Of a stretch of DNA of 64,000 nt, positions 16,540 to 25,177 are shown in pieces (the stretch's first letter is position 1; each line of letters opens with the position of its first letter). The notes beneath the pieces are model-generated. The model did no database searches, was not told the DNA's origin, and worked only from the letters and a program-made list of their open reading frames with translations. This DNA comes from Bacillus massiliigorillae (GTDB lineage Bacteria > Bacillota > Bacilli > Bacillales > DSM-1321), in NCBI RefSeq assembly GCF_000380245.2, contig NZ_HG428741.1:159642-223641 (forward strand), read 5' to 3'. Position numbers and translations under genes: made by a program.

Positions 16540-18300
16540 ATGCGCAAAACGAAAATTGTATGTACGATTGGTCCTGCAAGTGAATCATTTGAAAAACTTT
16601 GTGACTTAATGGAAGCTGGCATGAATGTATGTCGTTTAAACTTCTCACACGGAAGTCACGAAGAACATGCTGCTAGAATTAAAACAATTCGCGAAGCTTC
16701 TAAACACACAGGAAAGCAAGTTGCAATCCTTTTAGATACTAAAGGTCCTGAAATCCGTACGAATGATATGGAAAATGGTGCAGTTGAATTAAAAACTGGT
16801 GCGAACATCATCATTTCTACAAAAGAAGTATTAGGAACAGCTGAAAAATTCTCTATTACTTATCCAGAATTAATTAATGATGTAACAGTAGGTTCAAGAA
16901 TCCTATTAGATGATGGATTAGTTGGTCTTGAAGTTACGAAACTAGATAAAGAAAACGGCGAAATTCATACAGTAGTATTGAATGACGGAACTTTAAAAAA
17001 TAAAAAAGGTGTTAACGTTCCAGGCGTATCTGTTAACTTACCAGGTATTACTGAAAAAGATACTCAAGATATTCTTTTCGGTATCGAACAAAACGTTGAC
17101 TTTGTAGCTGCATCTTTCGTACGTCGTGCTTCTGATGTATTAGAATGCCGTGAGTTACTTGATAACAATGGTGGTAAACACATCAACATTATTCCAAAAA
17201 TCGAGAACCAAGAAGGCGTAGATAACATTGACGATATTCTTGAAGTTTCTCAAGGTTTAATGGTTGCTCGTGGAGATTTAGGTGTAGAAATTCCAGCTGA
17301 AGAAGTACCATTAGTACAAAAACAATTAATTAAAAAATGTAACGCTCTTGGAAAGCCAGTTATTACAGCTACTCAAATGCTTGATTCAATGCAACGTAAC
17401 CCACGTCCAACTCGTGCAGAAGCTTCTGACGTTGCGAATGCAATCTTTGATGGCACTGACGCAATTATGCTATCTGGTGAAACAGCTGCAGGTTCTTACC
17501 CAGTTGAAGCTGTTCAAACAATGCACAATATCGCATCACGCGCTGAATCAGCATTAAACCATAAAGAATTACTTTCTAAGCGTAGTAAAGATAGCGAGCA
17601 CAATATTACTGATGCAATTGGACAATCGGTTGCTCATACAACATTAAACCTTAATGCAAGTGCAATCATTACTCCAACTGAAAGTGGTCATACAGCTCGT
17701 ATGATTTCACGTTACAGACCACAAGCACCAATCGTTGCAATCACTTCTAACGATCAAGTTGTTCGTCGCTTAGCGTTAGTTTGGGGTGTAACAGCTATGG
17801 TTGGTCCTAAAACAAATTCTACGGATGAAATGTTAGAAAATGCTGTTCAACAAAGTGTAAACTCAGGTCTTGTTCAATACGGTGACCTTGTAGTAATTAC
17901 TGCTGGTGTGCCAGTTGCTGAAACAGGTACTACTAACATGATGAAGATTCACATGATCGGTAAAACACTTCTTAAAGCTCAAGGTATTGGTAGAAAGAAA
18001 GCTACTGGTAAAGTAGTTATTGCTAAAAATGCTGCTGAAGCTAATGCTAAAGTTGAAGAAGGCTGTGTTCTTGTAACAATCGGTTCTGATAAAGAAATGA
18101 TGCCTGCAATCGAAAAATGTGCAGCACTTATTACAGTTGAAGGTGGATTAACTAGCCATGCGGCTGTTGTTGGTGTTAACCTTGGAATTCCTGTAATTGT
18201 TGGTGCTGATGATGCACTAACAGTTCTTGAAGAAGGACAAATTGTAACAATCGATGCTCAACGTGGTATTATCAACGACGGTAAATCAAGCATCCTTTAA
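16540..18300 (+). CDS. pyk: Pyruvate kinase
   Basis: Pyk makes pyruvate and ATP from phosphoenolpyruvate at the end of glycolysis. Its 586 residues exceed the E. coli enzyme because of the extra C-terminal PEP-utilizer-like domain found in Bacillus and Geobacillus; the motif GGLTSHAAVVG (about 530-540) lies in it. The catalytic barrel shows NFSHGSHEEH, LDTKGPEIRT, IPKIENQEGVDN and MVARGDLGVEIP, and the active-site block TATQMLDSM is intact. The ATG at 16540 follows AAAGGAGG. It is co-transcribed with pfkA and ended by a strong terminator. Confidence 0.98.
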   Translation: MRKTKIVCTIGPASESFEKLCDLMEAGMNVCRLNFSHGSHEEHAARIKTIREASKHTGKQVAILLDTKGPEIRTNDMENGAVELKTGANIIISTKEVLGTAEKFSITYPELINDVTVGSRILLDDGLVGLEVTKLDKENGEIHTVVLNDGTLKNKKGVNVPGVSVNLPGITEKDTQDILFGIEQNVDFVAASFVRRASDVLECRELLDNNGGKHINIIPKIENQEGVDNIDDILEVSQGLMVARGDLGVEIPAEEVPLVQKQLIKKCNALGKPVITATQMLDSMQRNPRPTRAEASDVANAIFDGTDAIMLSGETAAGSYPVEAVQTMHNIASRAESALNHKELLSKRSKDSEHNITDAIGQSVAHTTLNLNASAIITPTESGHTARMISRYRPQAPIVAITSNDQVVRRLALVWGVTAMVGPKTNSTDEMLENAVQQSVNSGLVQYGDLVVITAGVPVAETGTTNMMKIHMIGKTLLKAQGIGRKKATGKVVIAKNAAEANAKVEEGCVLVTIGSDKEMMPAIEKCAALITVEGGLTSHAAVVGVNLGIPVIVGADDALTVLEEGQIVTIDAQRGIINDGKSSIL

Positions 18301-18310
18301 TAGTAAAAAT

Positions 18311-18344
18311 AAAAAAAGAAGGCATTTTTGCCTTCTTTTTTTAA
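18311..18344 (+). terminator. pfkA-pyk terminator
   Basis: An A-run, the stem AGAAGGCA / TGCCTTCT with a 4-base loop, and a run of T form a symmetric intrinsic terminator 10 bases after the pyk stop. Confidence 0.93.
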
Positions 18345-18450
18345 AATAAATATATTAGGAAGAAATTCATATGCAATTATTGCACACTTTTCTTTCATAG
18401 ATAAAATCTTTGACAGTGTATAATTAATAATGTGCAGGGGGTGTATGAAT

Positions 18451-18837
18451 ATGAGATTGTTTTTATTATTACTAATTGTTGTTCCTGCTCTCGAAATCGG
18501 CGTATTGATTTGGTCTGGAAAAACATTTGGTTTAATACCGACTATTTTGTTAATTATTGCGACTGGTATTGGTGGAGCTTATCTTGCAAAGTATCAAGGA
18601 TTAATGACTGTAAAAAAAGTTCAAGAACAGTTAAGTAGAGGGATTATGCCGGGGGAAGAAATGATTGATGGTGTTTGTGTTCTTGTAGGTGGTTGTTTCT
18701 TATTAGCCCCAGGTTTTTTATCTGATTTATTTGGTTTTCTGTTACTTTTGCCTCCTACTCGTAAAATGATAAAGCCTGGTTTGAAGAAAATGTTTACAAA
18801 ATGGATTGATAGAAATACAGTTACAATTATTAGATAA
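18451..18837 (+). CDS. fxsA: FxsA-family membrane protein
   Basis: This 128-residue membrane protein of the FxsA/YtzA family is best known because its E. coli member, overproduced, relieves phage T7 exclusion by F plasmids; the native role is unclear. It has hydrophobic helices at about 2-20 (LFLLLLIVVPALEIGVLIW), about 25-45 (GLIPTILLIIATGIGGAYLA) and about 72-98. The conserved GEEMIDG and PGFLSDLFGFLLLLPPTR motifs are present. An upstream in-frame start exists at 18430, but ATG 18451 has the proper ribosome site (AGGGGG) and the family N-terminus. Confidence 0.92.
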   Translation: MRLFLLLLIVVPALEIGVLIWSGKTFGLIPTILLIIATGIGGAYLAKYQGLMTVKKVQEQLSRGIMPGEEMIDGVCVLVGGCFLLAPGFLSDLFGFLLLLPPTRKMIKPGLKKMFTKWIDRNTVTIIR

Positions 18838-18842
18838 TCAGG

Positions 18843-18889
18843 AGGCTGTCTTGTAAGTGAATTGTATTCACCTACAAGGCGCCTTTTAT
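18843..18889 (+). terminator. fxsA terminator
   Basis: A GGCTGTCTTGTAAGTGAAT arm pairs imperfectly with ATTCACCTACAAGGCGCC and is followed by TTTTA. It is one of the GGCTGT-type hairpins repeated across the window. Confidence 0.85.
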
Positions 18890-18927
18890 GTTTTTCAGTC
18901 CTGTTTTAAATGAAACTTGTTATTCTT

Positions 18928-20049
18928 TTAATTAAAGTTTTCTTTTCCCTTAATAAACATCCAAATATCTTTGAATACATTACTTCTATGTAATGTATTG
19001 ATTATGACAAGGACAACTGGTCCCGCAATTAATCCAAAGAAACCAATGAGTTTAAAGCCAGCAAATAGTGCAACGAGTGTTGCAAGTGGATCTAGTCCGA
19101 TACTAGATGATAGAACTTTAGGCTCCATCACTTGTCTTTGGATAATCACAATGATGTAAAGAATTCCAAGACCGATTGCTAGACTTATATTACCGACTAT
19201 TATTTCATAGATAATCCAAGGAACAAACACAGTACCTGTCCCTAAATAAGGTATTATATCTACGATTCCTGTAACAAATGCTATTGTGATAGCATAGTCA
19301 ACTCTCAGTATTAATAAACCAATTAATACAATGAGGGTTGTAAATGAAATGAGTGTAAATTGTGCTTTGATAAAGCCAAACAATGCTTTCTTTAAATCAG
19401 AAAACACAGTACCTGTGCTTTCTTTTATTTTTTTGGGAACAAGTCGTTGCACATAACCTTGGAATCGATACCAATCATTACTTATAAAAAAAGTAGCTAA
19501 TGTGGAGAAAATAAGAACAGATGCAGCATTAGGAAACCAACTGATAAAGACGGGGATTTTTTGAAAAAAATCTTGAATGAAGTCTCCTACAGTTTTTGCG
19601 ATTGTTTTTCCTGCATTTTGAATATTTTCAATGATGGATTGTTGTTGTCCAGAGCCTAAGTCATTAAACATAGATGTAACTTTTTCATAAAGTGGTAAGA
19701 TAGTCTGCTCGAAAAAATCTTCACCAAATGATACTAAAAGATTGAGTTGTTTAGGGATGTTGTTACTTAAGTAATTTGCTCCCGATACAATTTCAGCAAT
19801 GAGTAATGTAATGATGCCAGCAAATAAAGAAACAATTGCTATTAATGTAATGATGACAGCTATTGAACGTGGTATTTTGGTTTTATTCTGTAGGATGTTA
19901 ACGATGGGATTAATCATAAATGCAATAGCAAACCCAATTATGAAAGGGTATGTATATTTAGCGGTATAAACAAATGTTAGAGCGCAGACAGTCGTGATGG
20001 CGACAACGATAAATAATCGAACAAATCTATAAATGTAAACTGGATTCAC
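18928..20049 (-). CDS. ytvI: YtvI, AI-2E/PerM-family transporter homologue
   Basis: This 373-residue polytopic membrane protein belongs to the AI-2E transporter (PerM) family; YtvI members form a Bacillus subfamily annotated as sporulation integral membrane proteins. Two N-terminal helices (about 9-50), one near 58-85, a large soluble segment (about 90-150) and about five further helices from 155 to 350 are visible. The typical GIVDIIPYLGTGTVFVPW motif lies near 265-282. It is divergent from ytwI and converges on fxsA. The substrate is unknown. Family and position are clear. Confidence 0.9.
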   Translation of the reverse strand: MNPVYIYRFVRLFIVVAITTVCALTFVYTAKYTYPFIIGFAIAFMINPIVNILQNKTKIPRSIAVIITLIAIVSLFAGIITLLIAEIVSGANYLSNNIPKQLNLLVSFGEDFFEQTILPLYEKVTSMFNDLGSGQQQSIIENIQNAGKTIAKTVGDFIQDFFQKIPVFISWFPNAASVLIFSTLATFFISNDWYRFQGYVQRLVPKKIKESTGTVFSDLKKALFGFIKAQFTLISFTTLIVLIGLLILRVDYAITIAFVTGIVDIIPYLGTGTVFVPWIIYEIIVGNISLAIGLGILYIIVIIQRQVMEPKVLSSSIGLDPLATLVALFAGFKLIGFFGLIAGPVVLVIINTLHRSNVFKDIWMFIKGKENFN

Positions 20050-20254
20050 TTTAAACCTGCCTCCTTATTGAAATAATACGTATCATACATATACGTAATA
20101 TTGATTTACCTAGTTTCATATATTGGTTAATAAACCAAATATTAGTTATTAACATTTATATATAAAATTATATAGAAAAAGTTTACAAATGATTAGATAA
20201 GTAAAATGTTTTTAGTTGCTTCTATAGTTGTAACTTTAGAAAAGGATGATATTT

Positions 20255-20713
20255 TTGACATCTTCGTTATTATTTTTATTACTATTGCTCATAGTGGGGA
20301 TTTTTGCGAAAAATAGTTCACTAATAGTTGCTGTGGGATTTCTGCTTATTATAAAGGTTATGGGGTTAGGAGATAAAATATTTCCGATTCTGCAAACAAA
20401 AGGTATAAATATTGGAATTACCATAATTACTATTGCTGTCTTAGTTCCGATTGCTACAGGTGCAATTGGATTTAAGGAATTAGGAGAAGCTTTAAAATCG
20501 CCATACGCATGGATTGCTTTAGCTTCAGGTATTGCTGTTGCTATCATTGCAAAGAATGGTGTAACACTTTTAGCATCTGATCCACATATAACCGCTGCTT
20601 TAGTGTTTGGAACAGTCCTTGCGGTTGCCCTTTTTAATGGTGTTGCAGTAGGACCGTTAATTGGAGCAGGTATAGCTTATATAGCAATGAGGTTTTTTGA
20701 TTTATTTCAATAA
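20255..20713 (+). CDS. ytwI: UPF0756 membrane protein YtwI
   Basis: This 152-residue hydrophobic protein has four or more helices and belongs to the DUF441/UPF0756 family. The motifs LQTKGINIGITIITIAVLVPIAT-like (residues about 47-70) and NGVAVGPLIGAGIAY are diagnostic. Function is unknown. An ATG at 20246 is in frame, but it lies inside the ribosome site AAAGGATG, so TTG 20255 is the better start. The gene is single and followed by a terminator. Compared with the B. anthracis homologue as I remember it, the sequence is clearly diverged. Confidence 0.9.
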   Translation: MTSSLLFLLLLLIVGIFAKNSSLIVAVGFLLIIKVMGLGDKIFPILQTKGINIGITIITIAVLVPIATGAIGFKELGEALKSPYAWIALASGIAVAIIAKNGVTLLASDPHITAALVFGTVLAVALFNGVAVGPLIGAGIAYIAMRFFDLFQ

Positions 20714-20806
20714 TGCTAAATTGCATTGCGCTACCTACAATTGCATACTTGATGAATAATTATTATATAACAAAAAAACATTGTTATATTACAATTGCGT
20801 TTTTTT

Positions 20807-20850
20807 GAAGTGTTATCTATCTGTTGAGGAAGGATAGCACTTCTTTTTTT
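20807..20850 (+). terminator. ytwI terminator
   Basis: An 11-bp stem, GAAGTGTTATC / GATAGCACTTC (one G-T pair), with a 15-base loop is followed by TTTTTTT. Confidence 0.9.
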
Positions 20851-21346
20851 ATTGGATTATCAAGGTGTATATGGAATTTTATATTTATTGAGTGTAAATA
20901 TTTGATTGATTGTCTATTATTTTGTTATAGTGTTTAAAAAGCATATATTTTTCAAAAAAATTATTAAATTTGAATAATTTATGAGCTTTTAATTTCCAAA
21001 TACCTATTTTTTGTTTATAATGAGATATGAAAGCGGAATCTTTTTAACTGTTATTAATTTTTTGAATATTATTTCTTGTTGACAAAAAGGTGAACTTTTA
21101 TTTTAGGTTGAACATTCGTTCAGTTTACTATGTTTTTAAACATATAAAATAGGGAAAGTCATTAGAGAATAGCATAATAACAAAATTGAAGAGGTTTCGT
21201 ATTTTTTTTGTTCGGAAGTAAATTACTTCCGGGTATTTTGTACATAATTGGACAGATTCTTATCCATTATTGGTCCATTATGTCATACTGGCATATTTAT
21301 TTTTTTATGGGTAAAAGGGGAATTAATAGAAAAGGAGAGATTCTGT
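20851..21346 (+). promoter_or_regulatory. Long AT-rich control region of citZ
   Basis: No gene is seen in about 500 bases. A promoter-like pair TTTCCA (20993) - 17 bp - TATAAT (21016-21021) is present, and a second TTGACA lies at 21079-21084 without a clear -10. Two palindromes stand out: TGAACATTCGTTCA at 21109-21122 and CGGAAGTAAATTACTTCCG at 21213-21231 (9-bp arms around one base). The citZ gene of B. subtilis is repressed by CcpC and CcpA, so operators are expected here, but neither palindrome plainly fits those consensus sites. Confidence 0.55.
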
Positions 21347-22462
21347 ATGACAGTAACTAGAGGGCTCGAGGGGATTGTTGCTACAACTTCATCAATTAGT
21401 TCAATTATTGATGATACGCTAACATATGCTGGCTATAATATTGATGATTTAGCGGTTAATGCATCATTTGAGGAAGTAATCTATTTATTATGGCACCGTA
21501 GATTGCCAAACGAAGTAGAGTTACAAGAATTGACGCTTCAATTAGCTAATAATATGGCATTGCCGAAAGAAGTTTTAGCACATTTCAAAATGTATGATAT
21601 TAAAAACGTACATCCAATGGCAGCTTTACGTTCAGCAATTTCTTTATTAGGACTTTATGACGATGAAGCTGAAGTAATGGAAACATCAGCTAATTACCGT
21701 AAAGCAATTCGTCTTCAAGCAAAAATTCCAGCTGTTGTAACTGCTTTTTCAAGAATTAGAAAAGGTTTAGAACCTGTTTCACCACGTAAGGATTTAAGTT
21801 TTGCAGCTAATTTTTTATATATGTTAAGTGGAAAAGAGCCATCCCCTGTAGAGATAGAAGCTTTCAATAAAGCTCTTGTGCTTCATGCGGATCATGAATT
21901 GAACGCTTCAACTTTCACTGCACGTGTTTGTGTGGCTACTTTATCTGATGTATATTCAGGAGTAACTGCTGCGATTGGAGCTTTAAAAGGACCTCTTCAT
22001 GGTGGTGCTAACGAAGCTGTAATGAAAATGCTTACTGAAATTGGATCTTTAGAAAATGTAGAACCATATATTACAAACAAACTAGATAATAAAGAAAAAA
22101 TTATGGGATTTGGACATCGTGTGTATAGAAATGGTGACCCACGTGCAAAACACCTTAAAGAAATGTCGAAAAAGCTTACTGCTTTAACTGGTCAATCAGA
22201 ATATTATGAAATGTCGGTTAAAGTTGAGGAGCTTGTTACTGCTAAGAAGCCGTTACCACCAAACGTAGATTTCTATTCAGCATCAGTTTATCATAGCTTA
22301 GGTATTGATCATGATTTATTTACACCTATATTTGCTGTAAGTCGTACTTCTGGTTGGTTAGCGCATATTCTTGAGCAATATGAAAATAACCGTTTAATTC
22401 GTCCTCGTGCGGAGTATACAGGTCCAGGAATGCAAACTTACGTACCAATTAACGAAAGATAA
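21347..22462 (+). CDS. citZ: Citrate synthase
   Basis: CitZ condenses oxaloacetate and acetyl-CoA, opening the TCA cycle. The ATG at 21347 follows AAAGGAGAG and gives 371 residues, one fewer than I recall for B. subtilis CitZ. The catalytic motifs are HADHELNASTF (His), GFGHRVYRNGDPRAK (His and Arg) and NVDFYSASVY (Asp). The frame is open upstream to 21248, but that part is non-coding leader. It is the first gene of the citZ-icd-mdh cluster, each with its own leader structure. Confidence 0.97.
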   Translation: MTVTRGLEGIVATTSSISSIIDDTLTYAGYNIDDLAVNASFEEVIYLLWHRRLPNEVELQELTLQLANNMALPKEVLAHFKMYDIKNVHPMAALRSAISLLGLYDDEAEVMETSANYRKAIRLQAKIPAVVTAFSRIRKGLEPVSPRKDLSFAANFLYMLSGKEPSPVEIEAFNKALVLHADHELNASTFTARVCVATLSDVYSGVTAAIGALKGPLHGGANEAVMKMLTEIGSLENVEPYITNKLDNKEKIMGFGHRVYRNGDPRAKHLKEMSKKLTALTGQSEYYEMSVKVEELVTAKKPLPPNVDFYSASVYHSLGIDHDLFTPIFAVSRTSGWLAHILEQYENNRLIRPRAEYTGPGMQTYVPINER

Positions 22463-22518
22463 ACTATATTATTCTCAATTAAATGTGTATAATAGTTTGT
22501 GAATTCTTAATAGTTAGA

Positions 22519-22557
22519 AAGGTTAGGGGGTCTCTTTCCTAGGAATCTTCTAACCTT
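22519..22557 (+). promoter_or_regulatory. Hairpin between citZ and icd
   Basis: AAGGTTAG (22519-22526) pairs with CTAACCTT (22550-22557), with further pairing possible inside. No T-run follows. It lies 26 bases before the icd start and could be a processing site, a weak attenuator or an mRNA 3' stabiliser for citZ. Confidence 0.5.
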
Positions 22558-22583
22558 CGATATAGCAAATTGGAGGGAATATA

Positions 22584-23855
22584 ATGAGTCAGGGAGCAAA
22601 AATCACAGTTGAAAATGGTGCTTTACAAGTACCAAACAATCCAATTATCCCATTTATCGAGGGTGACGGAATTGGTCCAGATATTTGGGCAGCAGCATCA
22701 CGTGTATTAGATGCAGCAGTAGAAAAAGCATACAATGGAGAAAGAAAAATTGAGTGGAAAGAAGTACTTGCTGGTGAAAAAGCATTCAATCAAACAGGTG
22801 AATGGTTACCACAAGAAACTCTAGATGCAATTAATGAGTACTTAATTGCTATTAAAGGGCCTCTTACAACTCCAATCGGTGGCGGTATTCGTTCATTGAA
22901 CGTTGCACTACGTCAGCAATTGGACTTATTCGTATGCTTACGTCCAGTTCGTTATTTCGAAGGAGTACCATCACCAGTTAAACGTCCAGAAGACACTGAT
23001 ATGGTAATCTTCCGTGAAAATACTGAAGATATTTATGCTGGCATCGAATATGCACAAGGATCAGATGAAGTTAAAAAATTAATCAACTTCCTACAAACTG
23101 AATTTGGCGTAAACAAAATCCGTTTCCCTGAAACTTCAGGTATCGGTATTAAGCCAGTTTCTAAAGAAGGTACAGAGCGTCTTGTTCGTGCTGCGCTTAA
23201 CTATGCAATTAAAGAAGGACGTAAATCTCTTACACTAGTTCATAAAGGTAACATCATGAAATTCACTGAGGGTGCTTTCAAGAACTGGGGTTACGATGTA
23301 GCTGAAAAAGAATTTGGTGACAAAGTATTCACTTGGAACCAATATGATCGTATTAAAGAAGAGCAAGGTTCAGACGCTGCTAACAAAGCACAAGCTGAAG
23401 CTGAAGCTGCTGGTAAAATCATCGTAAAAGATTCTATTGCTGATATCTTCTTACAACAAATTTTAACTCGTCCAAAAGAGTTCGATGTTGTTGCAACAAT
23501 GAACTTAAATGGTGACTACATTTCTGATGCACTTGCTGCACAAGTTGGTGGTATCGGTATCGCACCAGGAGCTAACATCAACTATGAAACTGGACATGCT
23601 ATCTTTGAGGCAACTCATGGTACAGCGCCTAAATATGCTGGTCTTGATAAAGTAAACCCATCTTCAGTTCTATTATCTGGTGTGTTATTACTTGAACACC
23701 TTGGATGGAATGAAGCTGCTAAATTAATCATCGAATCTGTTGAAAAAACTATCGAATCAAAAGTAGTAACATATGACTTCGCTCGTCTAATGGATGGTGC
23801 TACTGAAGTTAAGTGTTCTGAATTCGGTGAAGAGTTAATTAAGAACTTTAAATAA
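22584..23855 (+). CDS. icd: Isocitrate dehydrogenase (NADP)
   Basis: Icd oxidises isocitrate to 2-oxoglutarate, making NADPH. The 423 residues are standard for the bacterial homodimeric NADP enzyme. Visible motifs are GDGIGPDIW (about 27), IRSLNVALRQQLDLF (substrate loop with the Ser/Arg set), the YAGIEY region and NLNGDYISDALAAQVGGIG (about 313-331, metal and substrate Asp). The ATG follows GGAGGG. It is second in the citZ-icd-mdh cluster, about 120 bases behind citZ. Confidence 0.97.
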   Translation: MSQGAKITVENGALQVPNNPIIPFIEGDGIGPDIWAAASRVLDAAVEKAYNGERKIEWKEVLAGEKAFNQTGEWLPQETLDAINEYLIAIKGPLTTPIGGGIRSLNVALRQQLDLFVCLRPVRYFEGVPSPVKRPEDTDMVIFRENTEDIYAGIEYAQGSDEVKKLINFLQTEFGVNKIRFPETSGIGIKPVSKEGTERLVRAALNYAIKEGRKSLTLVHKGNIMKFTEGAFKNWGYDVAEKEFGDKVFTWNQYDRIKEEQGSDAANKAQAEAEAAGKIIVKDSIADIFLQQILTRPKEFDVVATMNLNGDYISDALAAQVGGIGIAPGANINYETGHAIFEATHGTAPKYAGLDKVNPSSVLLSGVLLLEHLGWNEAAKLIIESVEKTIESKVVTYDFARLMDGATEVKCSEFGEELIKNFK

Positions 23856-23910
23856 GTTATTAGTTGGTTTATCTGATCTTCACACGTAGTATATAGTCAC
23901 AAAAAGGGAT

Positions 23911-23958
23911 CATCTCTCAGAAGAAATGTAATTTAATTTCTTTTGAGAGATGTTTTGT
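23911..23958 (+). terminator. Likely icd terminator
   Basis: CATCTCTCA with AAGAAAT pairs to ATTTCTT and TGAGAGATG around an 8-base loop, followed by TTTTG. The stem is good but the T-run is short, so read-through into mdh is possible. Confidence 0.7.
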
Positions 23959-24030
23959 GTTTATTTCAAAAAAATTGAAGTTTGAAACTTGATTTATTCT
24001 GATAATATCTCTAAAATTTAGATGTGAAAA

Positions 24031-24108
24031 GAGCATATGTATTGTATTTACAATAATGGTAAAAAGAGATTTTATTAGGAATAATCTCTTTTTCTTGTCT
24101 ATATGCTC
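24031..24108 (+). promoter_or_regulatory. Nested stem-loop in the mdh leader
   Basis: An outer pair GAGCATAT (24031-24038) / ATATGCTC (24101-24108) encloses an 11-bp stem, AAAAAGAGATT / AATCTCTTTTT (24061-24093). The inner hairpin ends in a T-rich stretch and looks like an intrinsic terminator placed before the mdh ribosome site. Confidence 0.6.
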
Positions 24109-24137
24109 TAAATACATACATAGGGGAGGAAGAATTA

Positions 24138-25070
24138 ATGGCACGTAAAAAAGTTTCTGTAATCGGTGGAGGATTCACTGGGGCAACAACTGCGTTTTTC
24201 TTAGCTCAAAAAGAATTAGCAGACGTAGTATTAGTTGATATTCAACCAATGGAGAATCCTACAAAGGGTAAAGCGTTAGATATGTTAGAAGCAAGTCCAG
24301 TTCAAGGATTTGATGCTAATGTAATTGGTACTTCAAACTACGAAGATACAAGGGACTCTGACATCGTAATTATTACAGCAGGTATCGCTCGTAAGCCTGG
24401 TATGAGCCGTGATGACTTAGTTCAAACAAACCAAAAAGTAATGAAAGCTGTTACGCAAGAAATCGTAAAATACTCACCAGAATGCACAATTATCGTATTA
24501 ACAAACCCTGTTGATGCTATGACATATACAGTATTCCAAGAATCAGGTTTTCCAAAACACCGTGTAATTGGTCAATCGGGTGTACTTGATACAGCTCGTT
24601 TCCGTACGTTTATTGCACAAGAGCTTAACATGTCTGTAAAAGATATTACCGGTTTCGTATTAGGTGGACATGGTGATGATATGGTTCCATTAGTTAGATA
24701 TTCTTATGCTGGTGGTATTCCGTTAGAAACATTAATACCTAAAGATCGTTTAGAACAAATCGTTAATCGAACGCGTAATGGTGGCGCTGAAATCGTAAAC
24801 CTTCTTGGTAATGGTAGTGCATACTATGCACCAGCAGCTTCATTAGTAGAAATGGCTGAAGCTATTCTTAAAGACCAACGTCGTGTTCTCCCGTCAATCG
24901 CTTATCTTGAAGGTGAATATGGTTTAAATGGTATTTACTTAGGTGTTCCAACAATTCTTGGAACAAACGGTATTGAGAAAATCATCGAATTAGATTTAAC
25001 TGATGAGGAGAAAGCAGCCCTTGATAAATCTGCTGATTCTGTTAGAAATGTAATGAAAGTTTTAGCTTGA
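24138..25070 (+). CDS. mdh: Malate dehydrogenase
   Basis: This NAD-dependent enzyme oxidises malate to oxaloacetate. The 310-residue protein is of the LDH-like MDH type. It begins with a Rossmann loop (VIGGGFTGATTAFFLA), has the mobile-loop arginines (ARKPGMSRDDL), LTNPVDAMTY and the catalytic GGHGDDMVP (His about 178). The aspartate in VLVDIQP at the end of strand 2 fits NAD use. The ATG 24138 follows AGGGGAGG. It is the last TCA gene of the cluster and ends in a strong terminator. Start and family are clear. Confidence 0.97.
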   Translation: MARKKVSVIGGGFTGATTAFFLAQKELADVVLVDIQPMENPTKGKALDMLEASPVQGFDANVIGTSNYEDTRDSDIVIITAGIARKPGMSRDDLVQTNQKVMKAVTQEIVKYSPECTIIVLTNPVDAMTYTVFQESGFPKHRVIGQSGVLDTARFRTFIAQELNMSVKDITGFVLGGHGDDMVPLVRYSYAGGIPLETLIPKDRLEQIVNRTRNGGAEIVNLLGNGSAYYAPAASLVEMAEAILKDQRRVLPSIAYLEGEYGLNGIYLGVPTILGTNGIEKIIELDLTDEEKAALDKSADSVRNVMKVLA

Positions 25071-25108
25071 ATTTAGGTATCATATTTATAGATAGTTATA
25101 CAATAAAG

Positions 25109-25139
25109 AAAATCGGGGATGCATTCCCCGATTTTTTTT
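25109..25139 (+). terminator. mdh terminator
   Basis: AAAATCGGGGAT / ATTCCCCGATTTT forms a tight GC-rich hairpin followed by a run of T, 40 bases after mdh. Confidence 0.94.
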
Positions 25140-25177
25140 ACAAAAGGGAATGTATATTTTGGAGGTGGATTATTAGA

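Noticed and set aside
21109..21122. TGAACATTCGTTCA as a LexA (SOS) box
   Set aside because: The flanking bases are T/A instead of C/G and one inner base departs from the consensus; citZ is not an SOS gene.
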